DNA of 64,000 nucleotides from Wenyingzhuangia gilva (GTDB taxonomy: Bacteria > Bacteroidota > Bacteroidia > Flavobacteriales > Flavobacteriaceae): NCBI RefSeq assembly GCF_030519655.1, contig NZ_JAUMIT010000006.1, forward strand, positions 124,001-188,000. Reading direction: 5' to 3'. A program made the position numbers and the translations under genes. This document shows, one piece after another, positions 54,888-64,000 of the stretch (positions are counted from its first letter, which is position 1; the number at the start of each line of letters is the position of its first letter). Below the pieces are notes generated by a model. The model saw only the letters and a program-made list of their open reading frames with translations. It did not search any database and was not told the DNA's origin.

Positions 54888-57800
54888 ATGAGTGTTAAAG
54901 CTTGGCAAGAGGATGTAATTATTCCTACATATGAAATAGGATCGGCAGAAAAGAATCCTATTTTTCTCGAGAAAAGAGTCTATCAAGGAAGTAGTGGTGT
55001 GGTGTATCCATATCCTGTGGTAGAAAAGATTGAAGATGAAAAGCAAGACAAAGTTTACAAAGCTGTATATATTGAAAATGAATATATAAAAGTGATGATT
55101 TTACCTGAGCTTGGAGGAAGGGTTCAAATGGCTTATGATAAAATAAAAGAACGTCATTTTATTTATTATAATCAAGTCATTAAACCTGCTTTGGTAGGAC
55201 TTACAGGACCTTGGATTTCTGGAGGAATAGAATTCAACTGGCCACAACACCATCGCCCTAGTACTTTTTTACCTGTAGACCATACCATTGAGAATAATGA
55301 AGATGGAAGTATTACGGTTTGGGTAAGTGAAAACGAAAAAATGTTTCATCAAAAAGGGATGGCAGGATTTACGTTACGTCCTGGAAAAGCTTATTTAGAA
55401 ATTAAAGGAAAGTTATACAATCCAACGCCAGTCCCTCAAACGTTTTTATGGTGGGCAAATCCAGCGGTTGCTGTAAATGAACATTATCAATCTGTATTTC
55501 CACCAGATGTACATGCGGTATTTGATCATGGAAAAAGAGATGTTTCAACCTTTCCAATTGCCACAGGAACTTATTATAAAGTAGATTATTCAGAAGGCGT
55601 AGATATTTCAAATTATAAAAACATTCCTGTTCCTACTTCTTACATGGCTATCAATTCAGAATTTAATTTTGTAGGAGGTTATGAAAATGATACACAAGCG
55701 GGTGTGTTACATGTTGCCAATCATCACATCTCACCAGGAAAAAAACAATGGACTTGGGGAAATGGTGATTTTGGAAAAGCATGGGATAGAAATTTAACAG
55801 ATGAAGATGGTCCATATATAGAGTTAATGGCGGGTGTTTATACCGACAATCAACCAGACTTTACGTGGATGCAACCTTATGAAGAAAAAACATTTACTCA
55901 ATATTTCTTACCATACCGTGAATTAGGAGTCGTAAAAAATGCCTCACAAGATGTATTGTTAAACATCCATAAAAAAAATGATAAAGCCATTGTACAGGTA
56001 TTTGTAACTTCATTACAAAAAAATGCCAAGGTCGTTTTAGAAGGATATTTCGATGAGGTTTTGGATTTAAGTCCTGAACAAGTTTATGAAAGAGAAGTTT
56101 CTGTAGGTGATGTTGAGGTCATCAATTTGGTGTTATCTGTTTATGCAGAAAATGGAAGAAAGTTATTAAGCATTAAAGCAGAGGAACAAGAAGGAAAAGA
56201 AACGCCTGAAGCAGCCAAAGCAGCTTTTTCTCCAGAAGAAACCGAGACTTGTGAACAATTGTATTTAACAGGGTTGCATTTAGAGCAATATCGCCATGCC
56301 ACTTATAATGCGACTGATTACTATTTAGAAGCTTTAAAACGCGATCCTTCTGATGTTAGAAATAACAATGCCATGGGGCTTTGGTTGTTGCGTAGAGGAA
56401 AGTTTGTAGAAGCTGAAACGTATTTTAAAGAAGCCATTAAAACCCAATTACAACGCAATCCAAATCCATATGATGGAGAACCACATTACAATTTAGGATT
56501 GTCTTTACAATACCAAGGAAAACATAAAGAAGCGTATGATGCTTTTTATAAATCTTGTTGGAATGCTGCCATGCAAGATGCGGGTTACTTTGGATGTGCT
56601 CAAATTTCATGTGTCCATAACAATTTAACTGAAGCTTTGTACGAAGTAGACAAATCTTTGATTCGTAACTGGCACAACCATAAAGCGAGAACTTTAAAAG
56701 CAGCTATTTTAAGAAAATTAGGAAGAGAACAAGAAGCGTTGACTTTAATCAATGATTCTTTAAAAATAGACTTGTTCAACTTTGGATGTAGATTTGAATC
56801 TTATTTAATCACAAAAGAGAATAGTGATTTAAAAGAAATGCACCAAGTAATGCGAGGAGAAATCCACAATTATGAAGTGGTTGCCTTAGATTATATTGCT
56901 GCAGGAATGTATGATGAAGCTGTTTTGTTATTAGAAGCTGGAACAAAAGTTTGTGCAACCACTCCAATGACTTATTACTACATGGGATGGGCATTAAGTT
57001 TGGCAAACAAAGATAGTAAAGCTGTATTTGAATTGGCGGCTGCTCATGCTCCAGAATATTGTTTTCCAAACCGTTTAGAAGCTATTTTAGCTTTAGAAGT
57101 CGCTCAAAAAATAAATACAAATGATGCCAAAGCTCCTTATTATTTAGGAAACCTGTGGTATGACAAACGTCAGTACCAAGAAGCCATTGCTTGTTGGGAA
57201 AAATCGGTAAGTATTGATGCTACGTTTCCAACGGTGCATAGAAATTTATCATTGGCTTATTTTAATAAATTACAACAAGAGGAAAAAGCTTTGGCTACTT
57301 TAGAAAAAGCTTTTGAATTGGATACCACAGATGCACGAATTCTCATGGAATTAGATCAGTTGTATAAGCGTTTGTGCAAACCTTTTTCAGAAAGATTAGC
57401 TTTTTTAGAAAAACACATAGACTTGGTATTGCAACGTGATGATGTGTATTTAGAATATGCTACCTTGTGTAATCAATCGAGAAAATATATCAAAGCTATT
57501 GAGTTGATTGATCAAAGAATTTTTCATCCATGGGAAGGAGGAGAAGGGAAAGTACCTACACAATATCAAATAGCAAGGGTAGAGTTGGCAAAACAATTTT
57601 TAGTTGGTAACAACGAATCTCAGGCAATTGATTTATTGAAACAATGTTTGGTATATCCTCATCATTTAGGAGAGGGTAAATTATCAGGAGCACAAGAAAA
57701 TGATTTCCATTATTGGTTAGGGTGTGCTTATGAAAAATTAGGAGAATTAGAAAAAGCTCATCATTTTTGGGAATTAGCCAAAGATGGAGATACAGAACCT

Positions 57801-58175
57801 GCAGCTGCTATTTTTTATAACGATCAAAAACCAGATAAAATATTTTATCAAGGATTGGCTTTGCTTAAATTAAATAGAAAAGAAGAAGCTACAAAACGTT
57901 TTAAGGCACTGATTGCTTTTGGAGAAAAGCATATAGATGAAATCATTAAATTAGATTATTTTGCGGTATCCCTGCCAGATTTATTGATTTGGGATGATGA
58001 TTTAACCTTCCGTAATAAAATCCACTGTCACTACATGTTGGGGCTTGGTTTTTATGGATTGGGAGATATTGATAATGCTAAAAAACATTTAGTAAAAGCT
58101 CAGGAAATGGATATCAACCATCAAGGAGTGCAGGTGCATTTAGAGATGATGAATATTTACCAAGACATTAAATAA
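54888..58175 (+). CDS. DUF5107 domain plus C-terminal tetratricopeptide repeats
   Basis: 1095 aa without a signal peptide, so cytoplasmic. The DUF5107 domain occupies about 20-345 (VMILPELGGRVQMAYDK, WISGGIEFNWPQHHRPSTF, TFLWWANPAVAVNE); it has the look of a galactose-mutarotase-like beta-sandwich. From about 455 on there are many TPR units (NNAMGLWLLRRGKFVEAETYFKEA, HYNLGLSLQYQGKHKEAYDAF). Such DUF5107-TPR proteins sit beside symporters and glycosidases in many Bacteroidota loci. Whether it is an enzyme or a scaffold acting on imported sugars is unknown. 36 bp after the symporter and 19 bp before the GH35 gene. Confidence 0.88.
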   Translation: MSVKAWQEDVIIPTYEIGSAEKNPIFLEKRVYQGSSGVVYPYPVVEKIEDEKQDKVYKAVYIENEYIKVMILPELGGRVQMAYDKIKERHFIYYNQVIKPALVGLTGPWISGGIEFNWPQHHRPSTFLPVDHTIENNEDGSITVWVSENEKMFHQKGMAGFTLRPGKAYLEIKGKLYNPTPVPQTFLWWANPAVAVNEHYQSVFPPDVHAVFDHGKRDVSTFPIATGTYYKVDYSEGVDISNYKNIPVPTSYMAINSEFNFVGGYENDTQAGVLHVANHHISPGKKQWTWGNGDFGKAWDRNLTDEDGPYIELMAGVYTDNQPDFTWMQPYEEKTFTQYFLPYRELGVVKNASQDVLLNIHKKNDKAIVQVFVTSLQKNAKVVLEGYFDEVLDLSPEQVYEREVSVGDVEVINLVLSVYAENGRKLLSIKAEEQEGKETPEAAKAAFSPEETETCEQLYLTGLHLEQYRHATYNATDYYLEALKRDPSDVRNNNAMGLWLLRRGKFVEAETYFKEAIKTQLQRNPNPYDGEPHYNLGLSLQYQGKHKEAYDAFYKSCWNAAMQDAGYFGCAQISCVHNNLTEALYEVDKSLIRNWHNHKARTLKAAILRKLGREQEALTLINDSLKIDLFNFGCRFESYLITKENSDLKEMHQVMRGEIHNYEVVALDYIAAGMYDEAVLLLEAGTKVCATTPMTYYYMGWALSLANKDSKAVFELAAAHAPEYCFPNRLEAILALEVAQKINTNDAKAPYYLGNLWYDKRQYQEAIACWEKSVSIDATFPTVHRNLSLAYFNKLQQEEKALATLEKAFELDTTDARILMELDQLYKRLCKPFSERLAFLEKHIDLVLQRDDVYLEYATLCNQSRKYIKAIELIDQRIFHPWEGGEGKVPTQYQIARVELAKQFLVGNNESQAIDLLKQCLVYPHHLGEGKLSGAQENDFHYWLGCAYEKLGELEKAHHFWELAKDGDTEPAAAIFYNDQKPDKIFYQGLALLKLNRKEEATKRFKALIAFGEKHIDEIIKLDYFAVSLPDLLIWDDDLTFRNKIHCHYMLGLGFYGLGDIDNAKKHLVKAQEMDINHQGVQVHLEMMNIYQDIK

Positions 58176-58194
58176 TATTAAAAAAGCTAATTTT

Positions 58195-60222
58195 ATGGAG
58201 ATCAATAAAAAGCAGTTTGTATCCATTTTAGCCATGTTTTTACTGGTATTTAATCAGATTAAATCACATGCACAAAATCATTATAAGATTGATGTATCAA
58301 AAGTAAAAACAGATGTTTTACGAGGTCATTTAGATTTAGGAGGTCATAATTCTAAAGGAGATACTATCAGTGTCAATAGTTTTTATTTAGAACATAATAA
58401 AGAACCTTTTATTCCGGTTATTGGAGAATTTCATTACAGTCGTTATCCACATCAATATTGGGAGGAAGAGCTAAAAAAAATGAAAGCCGGTGGAATTACG
58501 GTTGTAGCCACTTATGTTTTTTGGAATTTGCACGAGTTTAAAGAAGGTGTTTTTAATTGGAAAGATGATTATGATGTAAGAACTTTTACAGAATTATGTG
58601 CTAAAAATGGTTTGCAAGTTATTATGCGCATAGGTCCTTTTGCTCATGGGGAAATGCGTAATGGAGGCCTTCCAGATTGGTTATATGGTCGTCCTATAGA
58701 TGTAAGAAGTAACGATCAAACGTATTTGTATTATGTCAATCGTTTCTATCAAGAAATTGGAAAACAGTTAAAAGGATTGATGTTTAAAGATGGAGGTCCA
58801 ATTGTTGGGGTTCAAATTGAAAATGAATATCAACATTCTTCAGCACCATGGGCTTTTACTTATACAAATGCCCCAAAAGAAAGAACGGCTGCCAGACGTG
58901 ATCGTAAAATTGTACAAGACGGTGTTGGAGTAAATGACAAGGGAAATGAGTTTGCCAATGTAGGTAAAGATCATATGAAAACACTTAAAAAGTTGGCTAT
59001 AGATGCAGGATTAATCGCTCCTATTTATACCGCTACAGGTTGGGGATATGCTACTATTATAGAAAAAGGTTCCATTCCAGTCATGGCTGGTTACGCCTAT
59101 CCGTTCTGGACTTCAGGGAACAAACCCTCTTCCTTTTATTTGTTTAAATATTTACAGCAAAAACCCGATTATTCTCCTGTGAGTTATGATGTTAATTTGT
59201 ATCCTTCTATGGCGGCAGAATTAGGAACAGGGATGGCAGTGACTTACGACCGTAGACCTAGAGTGCCAGGAGAAAGTTTTTTACCCTTAATGGTACGTAC
59301 CGTAGGAAGTGGAACCAATGGACTTGGATTTTATATGTATCACGGAGGAACTACTCCTTCTGTTGGTAATTATTTTATGTCAGAAGGTTCTGGATTAAAC
59401 AATAAATCGTACGATTATCAAGCACCTATTGGTGAATTTGGAAAGGTAACAAGTGGTTTTTATTCCTTAAAATTAATCAACTATTTTTTACAATCTTATG
59501 GGAATGAATTAGCACCACTATATCCTGTTTTACCTGAAACAAATGATGATATTACCCCTGAAAACACCAAAACTTTACGCTATGTTGTTCGAGGAGATGG
59601 AACCAAAGGTTATTTGTTTATGCATAATTTTCAGGATCATTTAGAAACTAATGATTTAGAGGATCTCAATATTACAATTAACACAAAAAAAGGAGCAGTG
59701 AAATTTCCAGCAGAAGGAACTTTTACCTTGAAATCTGGAAGTTCCGCGATTTTTCCTTTTCATGTTGATTATGATGGCGTGCCTATTGAAATGGCAACGC
59801 TTCAACCTTATTATCATTTTGTAAATAATGACAAGCCTTATCACATGATGGTTGCTGTGGATGGTATTGTTCCAGAAATGCATATCAAAGGAAAAGTAAA
59901 TGTAAAAGGGAAAGGAATAAAAACGTTGAGGAAAAATGGAAACACGGTTGTTGTTTGTAAAGAAAATAGCATTAGCGAATTTCAAGTAAATGGTGTTTCA
60001 TTTTTAGTGTTACCCCAAAAAGAAGCGTTAAAAATGTATGTTGTAGGAACGGAAAATCACAAACAAATTATTTTTAGCAACGCTGTGGTTTTAGATGATG
60101 ATAAACAAATCTCATTCATTAGTAATGATAAAGAAGAAATAGATTTTACGGTGTATCCTGCTGTGGATAAGATAAACTACACAAGGAAAATTAAATGCTA
60201 TAAAATCTGTCATTCCTCATAG
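58195..60222 (+). CDS. GH35 beta-galactosidase, reading frame cut short by a frameshift
   Basis: 675 aa as read, with signal peptide ending SHAQ (residue 27). GH35 TIM barrel about 60-400: GEFHYSRYPHQYWEEELKKMKAGG, FWNLHEFKEGVFNW, acid/base Glu211 in IENEYQ, candidate nucleophile Glu342 in SMAAELGTGM. A C-terminal beta-rich region follows. The natural end is missing: the last residues RKIKCYKICHSS are out of frame, and the coding sequence continues in the +2 frame to 60631. The catalytic barrel is complete, so an active enzyme is possible. Expected role: release of terminal beta-galactose from galactan or arabinogalactan chains in the periplasm. Confidence 0.9.
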   Translation: MEINKKQFVSILAMFLLVFNQIKSHAQNHYKIDVSKVKTDVLRGHLDLGGHNSKGDTISVNSFYLEHNKEPFIPVIGEFHYSRYPHQYWEEELKKMKAGGITVVATYVFWNLHEFKEGVFNWKDDYDVRTFTELCAKNGLQVIMRIGPFAHGEMRNGGLPDWLYGRPIDVRSNDQTYLYYVNRFYQEIGKQLKGLMFKDGGPIVGVQIENEYQHSSAPWAFTYTNAPKERTAARRDRKIVQDGVGVNDKGNEFANVGKDHMKTLKKLAIDAGLIAPIYTATGWGYATIIEKGSIPVMAGYAYPFWTSGNKPSSFYLFKYLQQKPDYSPVSYDVNLYPSMAAELGTGMAVTYDRRPRVPGESFLPLMVRTVGSGTNGLGFYMYHGGTTPSVGNYFMSEGSGLNNKSYDYQAPIGEFGKVTSGFYSLKLINYFLQSYGNELAPLYPVLPETNDDITPENTKTLRYVVRGDGTKGYLFMHNFQDHLETNDLEDLNITINTKKGAVKFPAEGTFTLKSGSSAIFPFHVDYDGVPIEMATLQPYYHFVNNDKPYHMMVAVDGIVPEMHIKGKVNVKGKGIKTLRKNGNTVVVCKENSISEFQVNGVSFLVLPQKEALKMYVVGTENHKQIIFSNAVVLDDDKQISFISNDKEEIDFTVYPAVDKINYTRKIKCYKICHSS

Positions 60223-60631
60223 TCGTTCTTGGCGAGTTACGGTTCCTAAAATAACACCAGCTATTCATTTAATAAAAACAGACGATAGTCACTTTGTATT
60301 AAAATCATCCCCAATAGATTTATCAAGCATTAATGATGTATTTATCACTTTTGATTATCGTGGAGATAGAGGAATTTGTATGATGAATGGAGAATTGCAA
60401 ACGGACGATTTGTACACAAGTAAACCTTGGACCATAGGATTGAAAAAATATCAAGAAGCTCTAAAAACAAATGACATGTATTTTTATTTTATGCCGATGT
60501 ATAAAGATGCTTCTTATTTAAGTTATTTAGACAAAAATGTAATTCCTGATTTTACCAATAAGAAAAGTTTTTTAGAAATTAAAGAACCAAAAATATCAGT
60601 AGAATATAAGGTTAAAGTAACCTTACATTAA
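60179..60631 (+). pseudogene. C-terminal part of the GH35 gene in a shifted frame
   Basis: Starting in the alternative frame the translation QGKLNAIKSVIPHSRSWRVT continues as PKITPAIHLIKTDDSHFVLK and reaches the jelly-roll segment DVFITFDYRGDRGICMMNGE and ends at TAA 60629-60631. It has no start codon of its own before an internal ATG at 60380. Joining it to the upstream frame at INYT would need 2 bases. The site TACACAAGG could be TACACACAAGG with one CA unit lost, giving a protein of about 812 aa. Confidence 0.8.
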
Positions 60632-60699
60632 TCATAATTCTAATCATTTATTCCACAAATAATTAGGAGTGAATTAAAACATAAAAACAAAAAGATAAC

Positions 60700-63597
60700 A
60701 TGATAAAAAAGTACTTGTATTTCTGTTTTTTATTCATCACTATTTTTACGTTAAGTAGTTTTAAAGAAGGAAATGAAATTGACTTAAAAGGAACTTGGCG
60801 TTTTGAAATAGATAGAAATGACGAAGGAATTTTAGCCGAGTGGTTTAAAAGAGATTTAAAAGAAATTGTAAAATTACCGGGTTCTATGGCTAAGAACTTA
60901 AAAGGTGATGATATTACGTTAAGTACGAATTGGACAGGTACTATTTATGATAGTTCTTTTTATTTTAGAGCAAGTCTAGAAAAATATCGTCAACCCGATA
61001 ATATTCATATTCCCTTTTGGCTAACACCAGTCAAACATTATGTGGGAGCTGCTTGGTATCAAAAAGAGGTAATTATTCCTGAAAATTGGAAAGGCAAACA
61101 TGTTATTTTACATTTAGAAAGAACTCATATAGAAACTAGAGTTTGGATTAATGACAAAGAAGTAGGTTTGCAAAATTCTTTGGTAGCCCCTCATGAATAT
61201 GATTTAAGCACCTTTTTAAAACCAGGAAAACAAAGAATTACCATTAGGGTTGACAACAGAGATAAAGTAAATGTAGGACCAGATTCTCATAGTATTAGCG
61301 ATCACACACAAGGAAATTGGAATGGGATTATTGGTAAAATTGCTTTGGAATCTTTTGCCCCAGTATATTTAGAAGATTTGCAAGTGTATCCTGATGTTAA
61401 AAACAAAAAGGCAAAGATTGTTGTTCATGTTCACAATACATCAGATCAAAATTTTAAAGGGAAAATATGTCTACAGGCCAAAAGTTTTAATTCTGAAAAA
61501 TCTGATAAAACAAAAGAAATTAGTACAAAAGTAATCTTGTCTAAAAACGAGGATAAAACTGTAAGTATAGAACTTCCTTTTGGAAAAGAAATGTTGACTT
61601 GGGATGAGTTTGATCCTGCTTTGTATCGTTTAGAAGTATCATTGATTTCTAAAAAAGTAAAACAAAGTAAAGAGGTAACTTTTGGAATGCGAGAATTTAC
61701 TATCAAAGGAAATCAGTTTTTAATCAATGGAACTCCTGTTTTTTTAAGAGGAACTTTAAATAATTGTGAGTTTCCATTAACAGGATACCCTGCCACAACG
61801 GTTGATGCTTGGAAAAAAATATTTAATCAAGCGAAAAATTTTGGGTTGAACCATGTTCGTTTTCACTCTTGGTGTCCGCCAGAAGCGGCTTTTATAGCAG
61901 CAGATTTGGTTGGTATTTATTTACAACCAGAAGGGCCTACTTGGACCAATCACGGGCCTAAGTTAGGAAGAGGTCAGCCTATAGATCAATATATTTATGA
62001 TGAGACTTTAAGAATGAATAAGTTCTATGGGAATTATGCTTCTTTTGTGATGTTATCAGCTGGAAATGAACCTTCGGGGAATCAGGTTTCTTACTTAAAT
62101 AAGTTTGTCGATTTTTGGAAAGAAAAAGACAGCAGACATATATATACAGGAATGTCTGTTGGGGGTAGTTGGCCAGTAGTGCCTAATGCAGAATTTCAAG
62201 TTCGTGGTGGAGTAAGAGGTGTAAATTGGAAAAGTCACAGACCCGAAACGGTAGAAGATTTTAGCAAAGGAATTGCTCCTTTTACAGTTCCGTTTGTAGC
62301 TCATGAAGTTGGTCAGTATTGTGTGTTTCCAAATTTTGATGAAATCAAGAAATATACAGGAGTTTATAAAGCCAAAAATTTTGAAATGTTTCAACAAGAT
62401 TTGATAGATCATCATATGGGAGATCAGGCAAAAGACTTTTTAAACGCTTCAGGAAAATTACAAGTGTTGAGTTATAAAACTGATATAGAAAAAATGTTAA
62501 GAACCCCAGGTTATGCTGGTTTTCAATTGTTAGGTTTGCAAGATTTTCCAGGACAAGGTTCTGCCATTATAGGGGTTTTAGATGCTTTTTGGGATGAAAA
62601 AGGATATGTGTCCGCAAAGGAGTATTCAAGATTTTGTAACCAAACCGTTCCTTTGGCAGAAATCCCAAAGTTTGTTTATCAAAATAATGAAACCTTTGAA
62701 GCTACTGTTGAGTTGTTCCACTCAGGAAAAGCTCCTTTAGAAAATGCCGTTATTGACTGGACGATTAAAAATGAAACAGGACAAATTTTAAAGTCTAGTC
62801 AGTTTGATGCTAAAACTTATGTTAATAGAAACGGAATGTATGTTGGTGCCTTAAAGTTTCCATTAGAAGACATTCAAAAAGCTTCAAAGCTAAATTTAGA
62901 AGTCAGTGTTCAAGGAACCAATTTTGTAAATGATTGGGATTTTTGGGTATATCCAACAGCAAAACAAAAGACAGTTTCTACGGTGTATTATACTACAAGC
63001 TTAGATGCAAAAGCTAAAGAAATTTTAGCAAAAGGAGGAAACGTATTTTTAAATGCTTCGGGTAAAGTAATAAAAGGAAAAGAAGTACAAATGTACTTTC
63101 AACCAGTTTTTTGGAATACTTCATGGTTTAAAATGAGACCGCCACACGTTACAGGAATGTTGATTCAGGAAGATAGTCCTGCTTTTAGAGATTTTCCTAC
63201 AAGTTATCACAGTGATTTACAATGGTGGGAAATTCAGAATAGAGCTCAGGTGATGAATCTTGAAGATTTTCCATCAGATTTTCGTCCATTAATTCAGCCT
63301 ATAGATACTTGGTTTATGAACAGAAGATTGGCTTTGGTTTTTGAAGCCAAAGTTGGGAATGGAAAAATAATGGTTTCTAGTGCTGATATTTCTTCAGAAG
63401 TAAAAAATAAACCAGCTTCTTTACAGTTGTATCGATCATTAATCAAATACATGGATTCTGATAAATTTCAACCCAAACATGAATTGCCTATAGAAACCAT
63501 AGAAGAAGTGTTTAAGTCACCATCAAAAGAACTGTTTGATACTTTTACCAAAGACAGTCCCGATGAATTGAAACCGAATTCCAATCAAAATAAATAA
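60700..63597 (+). CDS. Large GH2-like glycoside hydrolase with sugar-binding domain
   Basis: 965 aa with signal peptide (FCFLFITIFTLSS). The sugar-binding domain of GH2 type (about 28-220; WYQKEVIIPENWKGKHVILHLE, VWINDKEVG) precedes an Ig-like domain and a TIM barrel (about 330-640). Candidate acid/base is Glu457 (LSAGNEPSG) and nucleophile Glu536 (FVAHEVGQY). The C-terminal part (about 660-965) is longer than in standard GH2. The barrel diverges from both GH2 enzymes in the left block. It ends the symporter operon, 68 bp after the GH35 tail. Activity on galactosides or glucuronides is plausible but not decided by the sequence. Confidence 0.85.
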   Translation: MIKKYLYFCFLFITIFTLSSFKEGNEIDLKGTWRFEIDRNDEGILAEWFKRDLKEIVKLPGSMAKNLKGDDITLSTNWTGTIYDSSFYFRASLEKYRQPDNIHIPFWLTPVKHYVGAAWYQKEVIIPENWKGKHVILHLERTHIETRVWINDKEVGLQNSLVAPHEYDLSTFLKPGKQRITIRVDNRDKVNVGPDSHSISDHTQGNWNGIIGKIALESFAPVYLEDLQVYPDVKNKKAKIVVHVHNTSDQNFKGKICLQAKSFNSEKSDKTKEISTKVILSKNEDKTVSIELPFGKEMLTWDEFDPALYRLEVSLISKKVKQSKEVTFGMREFTIKGNQFLINGTPVFLRGTLNNCEFPLTGYPATTVDAWKKIFNQAKNFGLNHVRFHSWCPPEAAFIAADLVGIYLQPEGPTWTNHGPKLGRGQPIDQYIYDETLRMNKFYGNYASFVMLSAGNEPSGNQVSYLNKFVDFWKEKDSRHIYTGMSVGGSWPVVPNAEFQVRGGVRGVNWKSHRPETVEDFSKGIAPFTVPFVAHEVGQYCVFPNFDEIKKYTGVYKAKNFEMFQQDLIDHHMGDQAKDFLNASGKLQVLSYKTDIEKMLRTPGYAGFQLLGLQDFPGQGSAIIGVLDAFWDEKGYVSAKEYSRFCNQTVPLAEIPKFVYQNNETFEATVELFHSGKAPLENAVIDWTIKNETGQILKSSQFDAKTYVNRNGMYVGALKFPLEDIQKASKLNLEVSVQGTNFVNDWDFWVYPTAKQKTVSTVYYTTSLDAKAKEILAKGGNVFLNASGKVIKGKEVQMYFQPVFWNTSWFKMRPPHVTGMLIQEDSPAFRDFPTSYHSDLQWWEIQNRAQVMNLEDFPSDFRPLIQPIDTWFMNRRLALVFEAKVGNGKIMVSSADISSEVKNKPASLQLYRSLIKYMDSDKFQPKHELPIETIEEVFKSPSKELFDTFTKDSPDELKPNSNQNK

Positions 63598-63999
63598 AGA
63601 TTTTTTCAATAATATATTTGATCCGTTTTGTGATAAAGGTTGATATGTATTTAGAAAATATGATAAGTCTTTTATATACTACTATTTATAATATTGTTGC
63701 ATAAAAAAGATACTATCAAAATATAAATCAGATATAGATTGTCATTTGTTATCAAGCGTTTGGATTACAACATTAAAAAATTACTAAGCCATCATAATTA
63801 GTAAAATTTTAATATCGATAAATTGGTTTGTTTAAGAGGTTAGTTTTAAAATTGGTATATCTTTCCTTTATACGGACTTTGTAAAGTCTTGAGTTTTTAT
63901 AACTCAAGACTTTTGTGTTTAATGATAGTTAAATTATTATGGAAATAAGTTTTGTTATTTTCGTTAAAAAAAATAATATGCATTACCTGTTTTGTCATA
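63598..63999. other. Right-edge gap with a terminator and a possible gene start
   Basis: About 400 bp without a supported gene. It holds a strong hairpin at 63883-63913 and, at 63977, an ATG (MHYLFCH...) that continues to the window edge after only seven codons. The latter may begin a gene but cannot be judged. Confidence 0.5.
63883..63918 (+). terminator. Rho-independent terminator-like hairpin
   Basis: Perfect 13-bp stem AAAGTCTTGAGTT (63883-63895) and AACTCAAGACTTT (63901-63913) with a five-base loop, followed by a T-rich stretch. It lies 285 bp after the GH2 stop. Confidence 0.8.
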
Positions 64000-64000
64000 G

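Noticed and set aside
59656-59985. 109-codon minus-strand frame inside the GH35 gene
   Set aside because: Fully antisense to a well-supported GH35 coding region; composition is that of a shadow frame.
63977-63999. Possible gene start at the right edge (MHYLFCH)
   Set aside because: Only seven codons are visible, too few to support a call.
1-63999. CRISPR array, rRNA or tRNA genes, complete insertion sequence
   Set aside because: No regular repeat-spacer pattern, no rRNA-like stretch, no cloverleaf recognised in the gaps and no transposase frame were found.

Overview
The window looks like a piece of the chromosome of a marine, polysaccharide-degrading member of the Flavobacteriaceae (Bacteroidota). 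The DNA is AT-rich. It carries a hybrid two-component system of the kind that controls Bacteroidota polysaccharide loci, many exported glycoside hydrolases, a zeaxanthin-type carotenoid operon, and -7 promoter boxes of the Bacteroidota type TAnnTTTG. The species cannot be named from this sequence alone.

Left accessory block (1-23.2 kb, all minus strand). Read in the direction of transcription, a CE1-type esterase (23201-22044) is followed by a long gene string: two alpha/beta hydrolases, a beta-lactamase-fold esterase, a GH2, an endo-arabinanase-like GH43, a type-B carboxylesterase, a CocE/NonD hydrolase, a DUF3237 protein and another alpha/beta hydrolase. Next come the hybrid two-component regulator (6208-10077), a tandem two-domain GH53 galactanase lipoprotein, a second GH2, and a GH43 related to exo-beta-1,3-galactanases that runs off the left edge. 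Almost all products carry export signals. The set fits removal of acyl or feruloyl esters from arabinan and galactan chains (pectin side chains or arabinogalactan), followed by backbone cutting and trimming. No SusC/SusD pair lies in the window.

Core block (23.5-47.3 kb). Housekeeping genes: coaD, ddl, a PASTA protein, rluD, a methionine aminopeptidase, DinB-like, yaaA, sdaA, dnaK, hsp20, yjbQ, a VOC protein and a double-FKBP lipoprotein. A minus-strand carotenoid and photoprotection operon follows: crtI, crtB, an unknown protein, crtZ, crtYcd, a photolyase and a small membrane protein. A membrane-bound LytTR regulator sits just upstream of it. Then come an LpxL-type acyltransferase, a rhomboid protease and a SulP transporter. 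The dnaK-hsp20 gap (33.9-34.7 kb) is a graveyard of repeats and a toxin remnant.

Right accessory block (47.5-63.6 kb). A GH43 paralogous to the one at the left edge and a GH115 lipoprotein are followed by a heavily deleted third copy of the same GH43. An AraC regulator is divergent from a sugar symporter, a DUF5107-TPR protein, a GH35 beta-galactosidase whose last ~150 codons are displaced by a frameshift, and a large GH2-like enzyme. These genes fit debranching of uronic-acid-bearing type II arabinogalactan and uptake of the released sugars.

Most noteworthy: the ester-hydrolase-rich operon, the tandem GH53, the GH43 paralogue set with its relic, the GH35 frameshift, and a promoter element shared by dnaK and hsp20.
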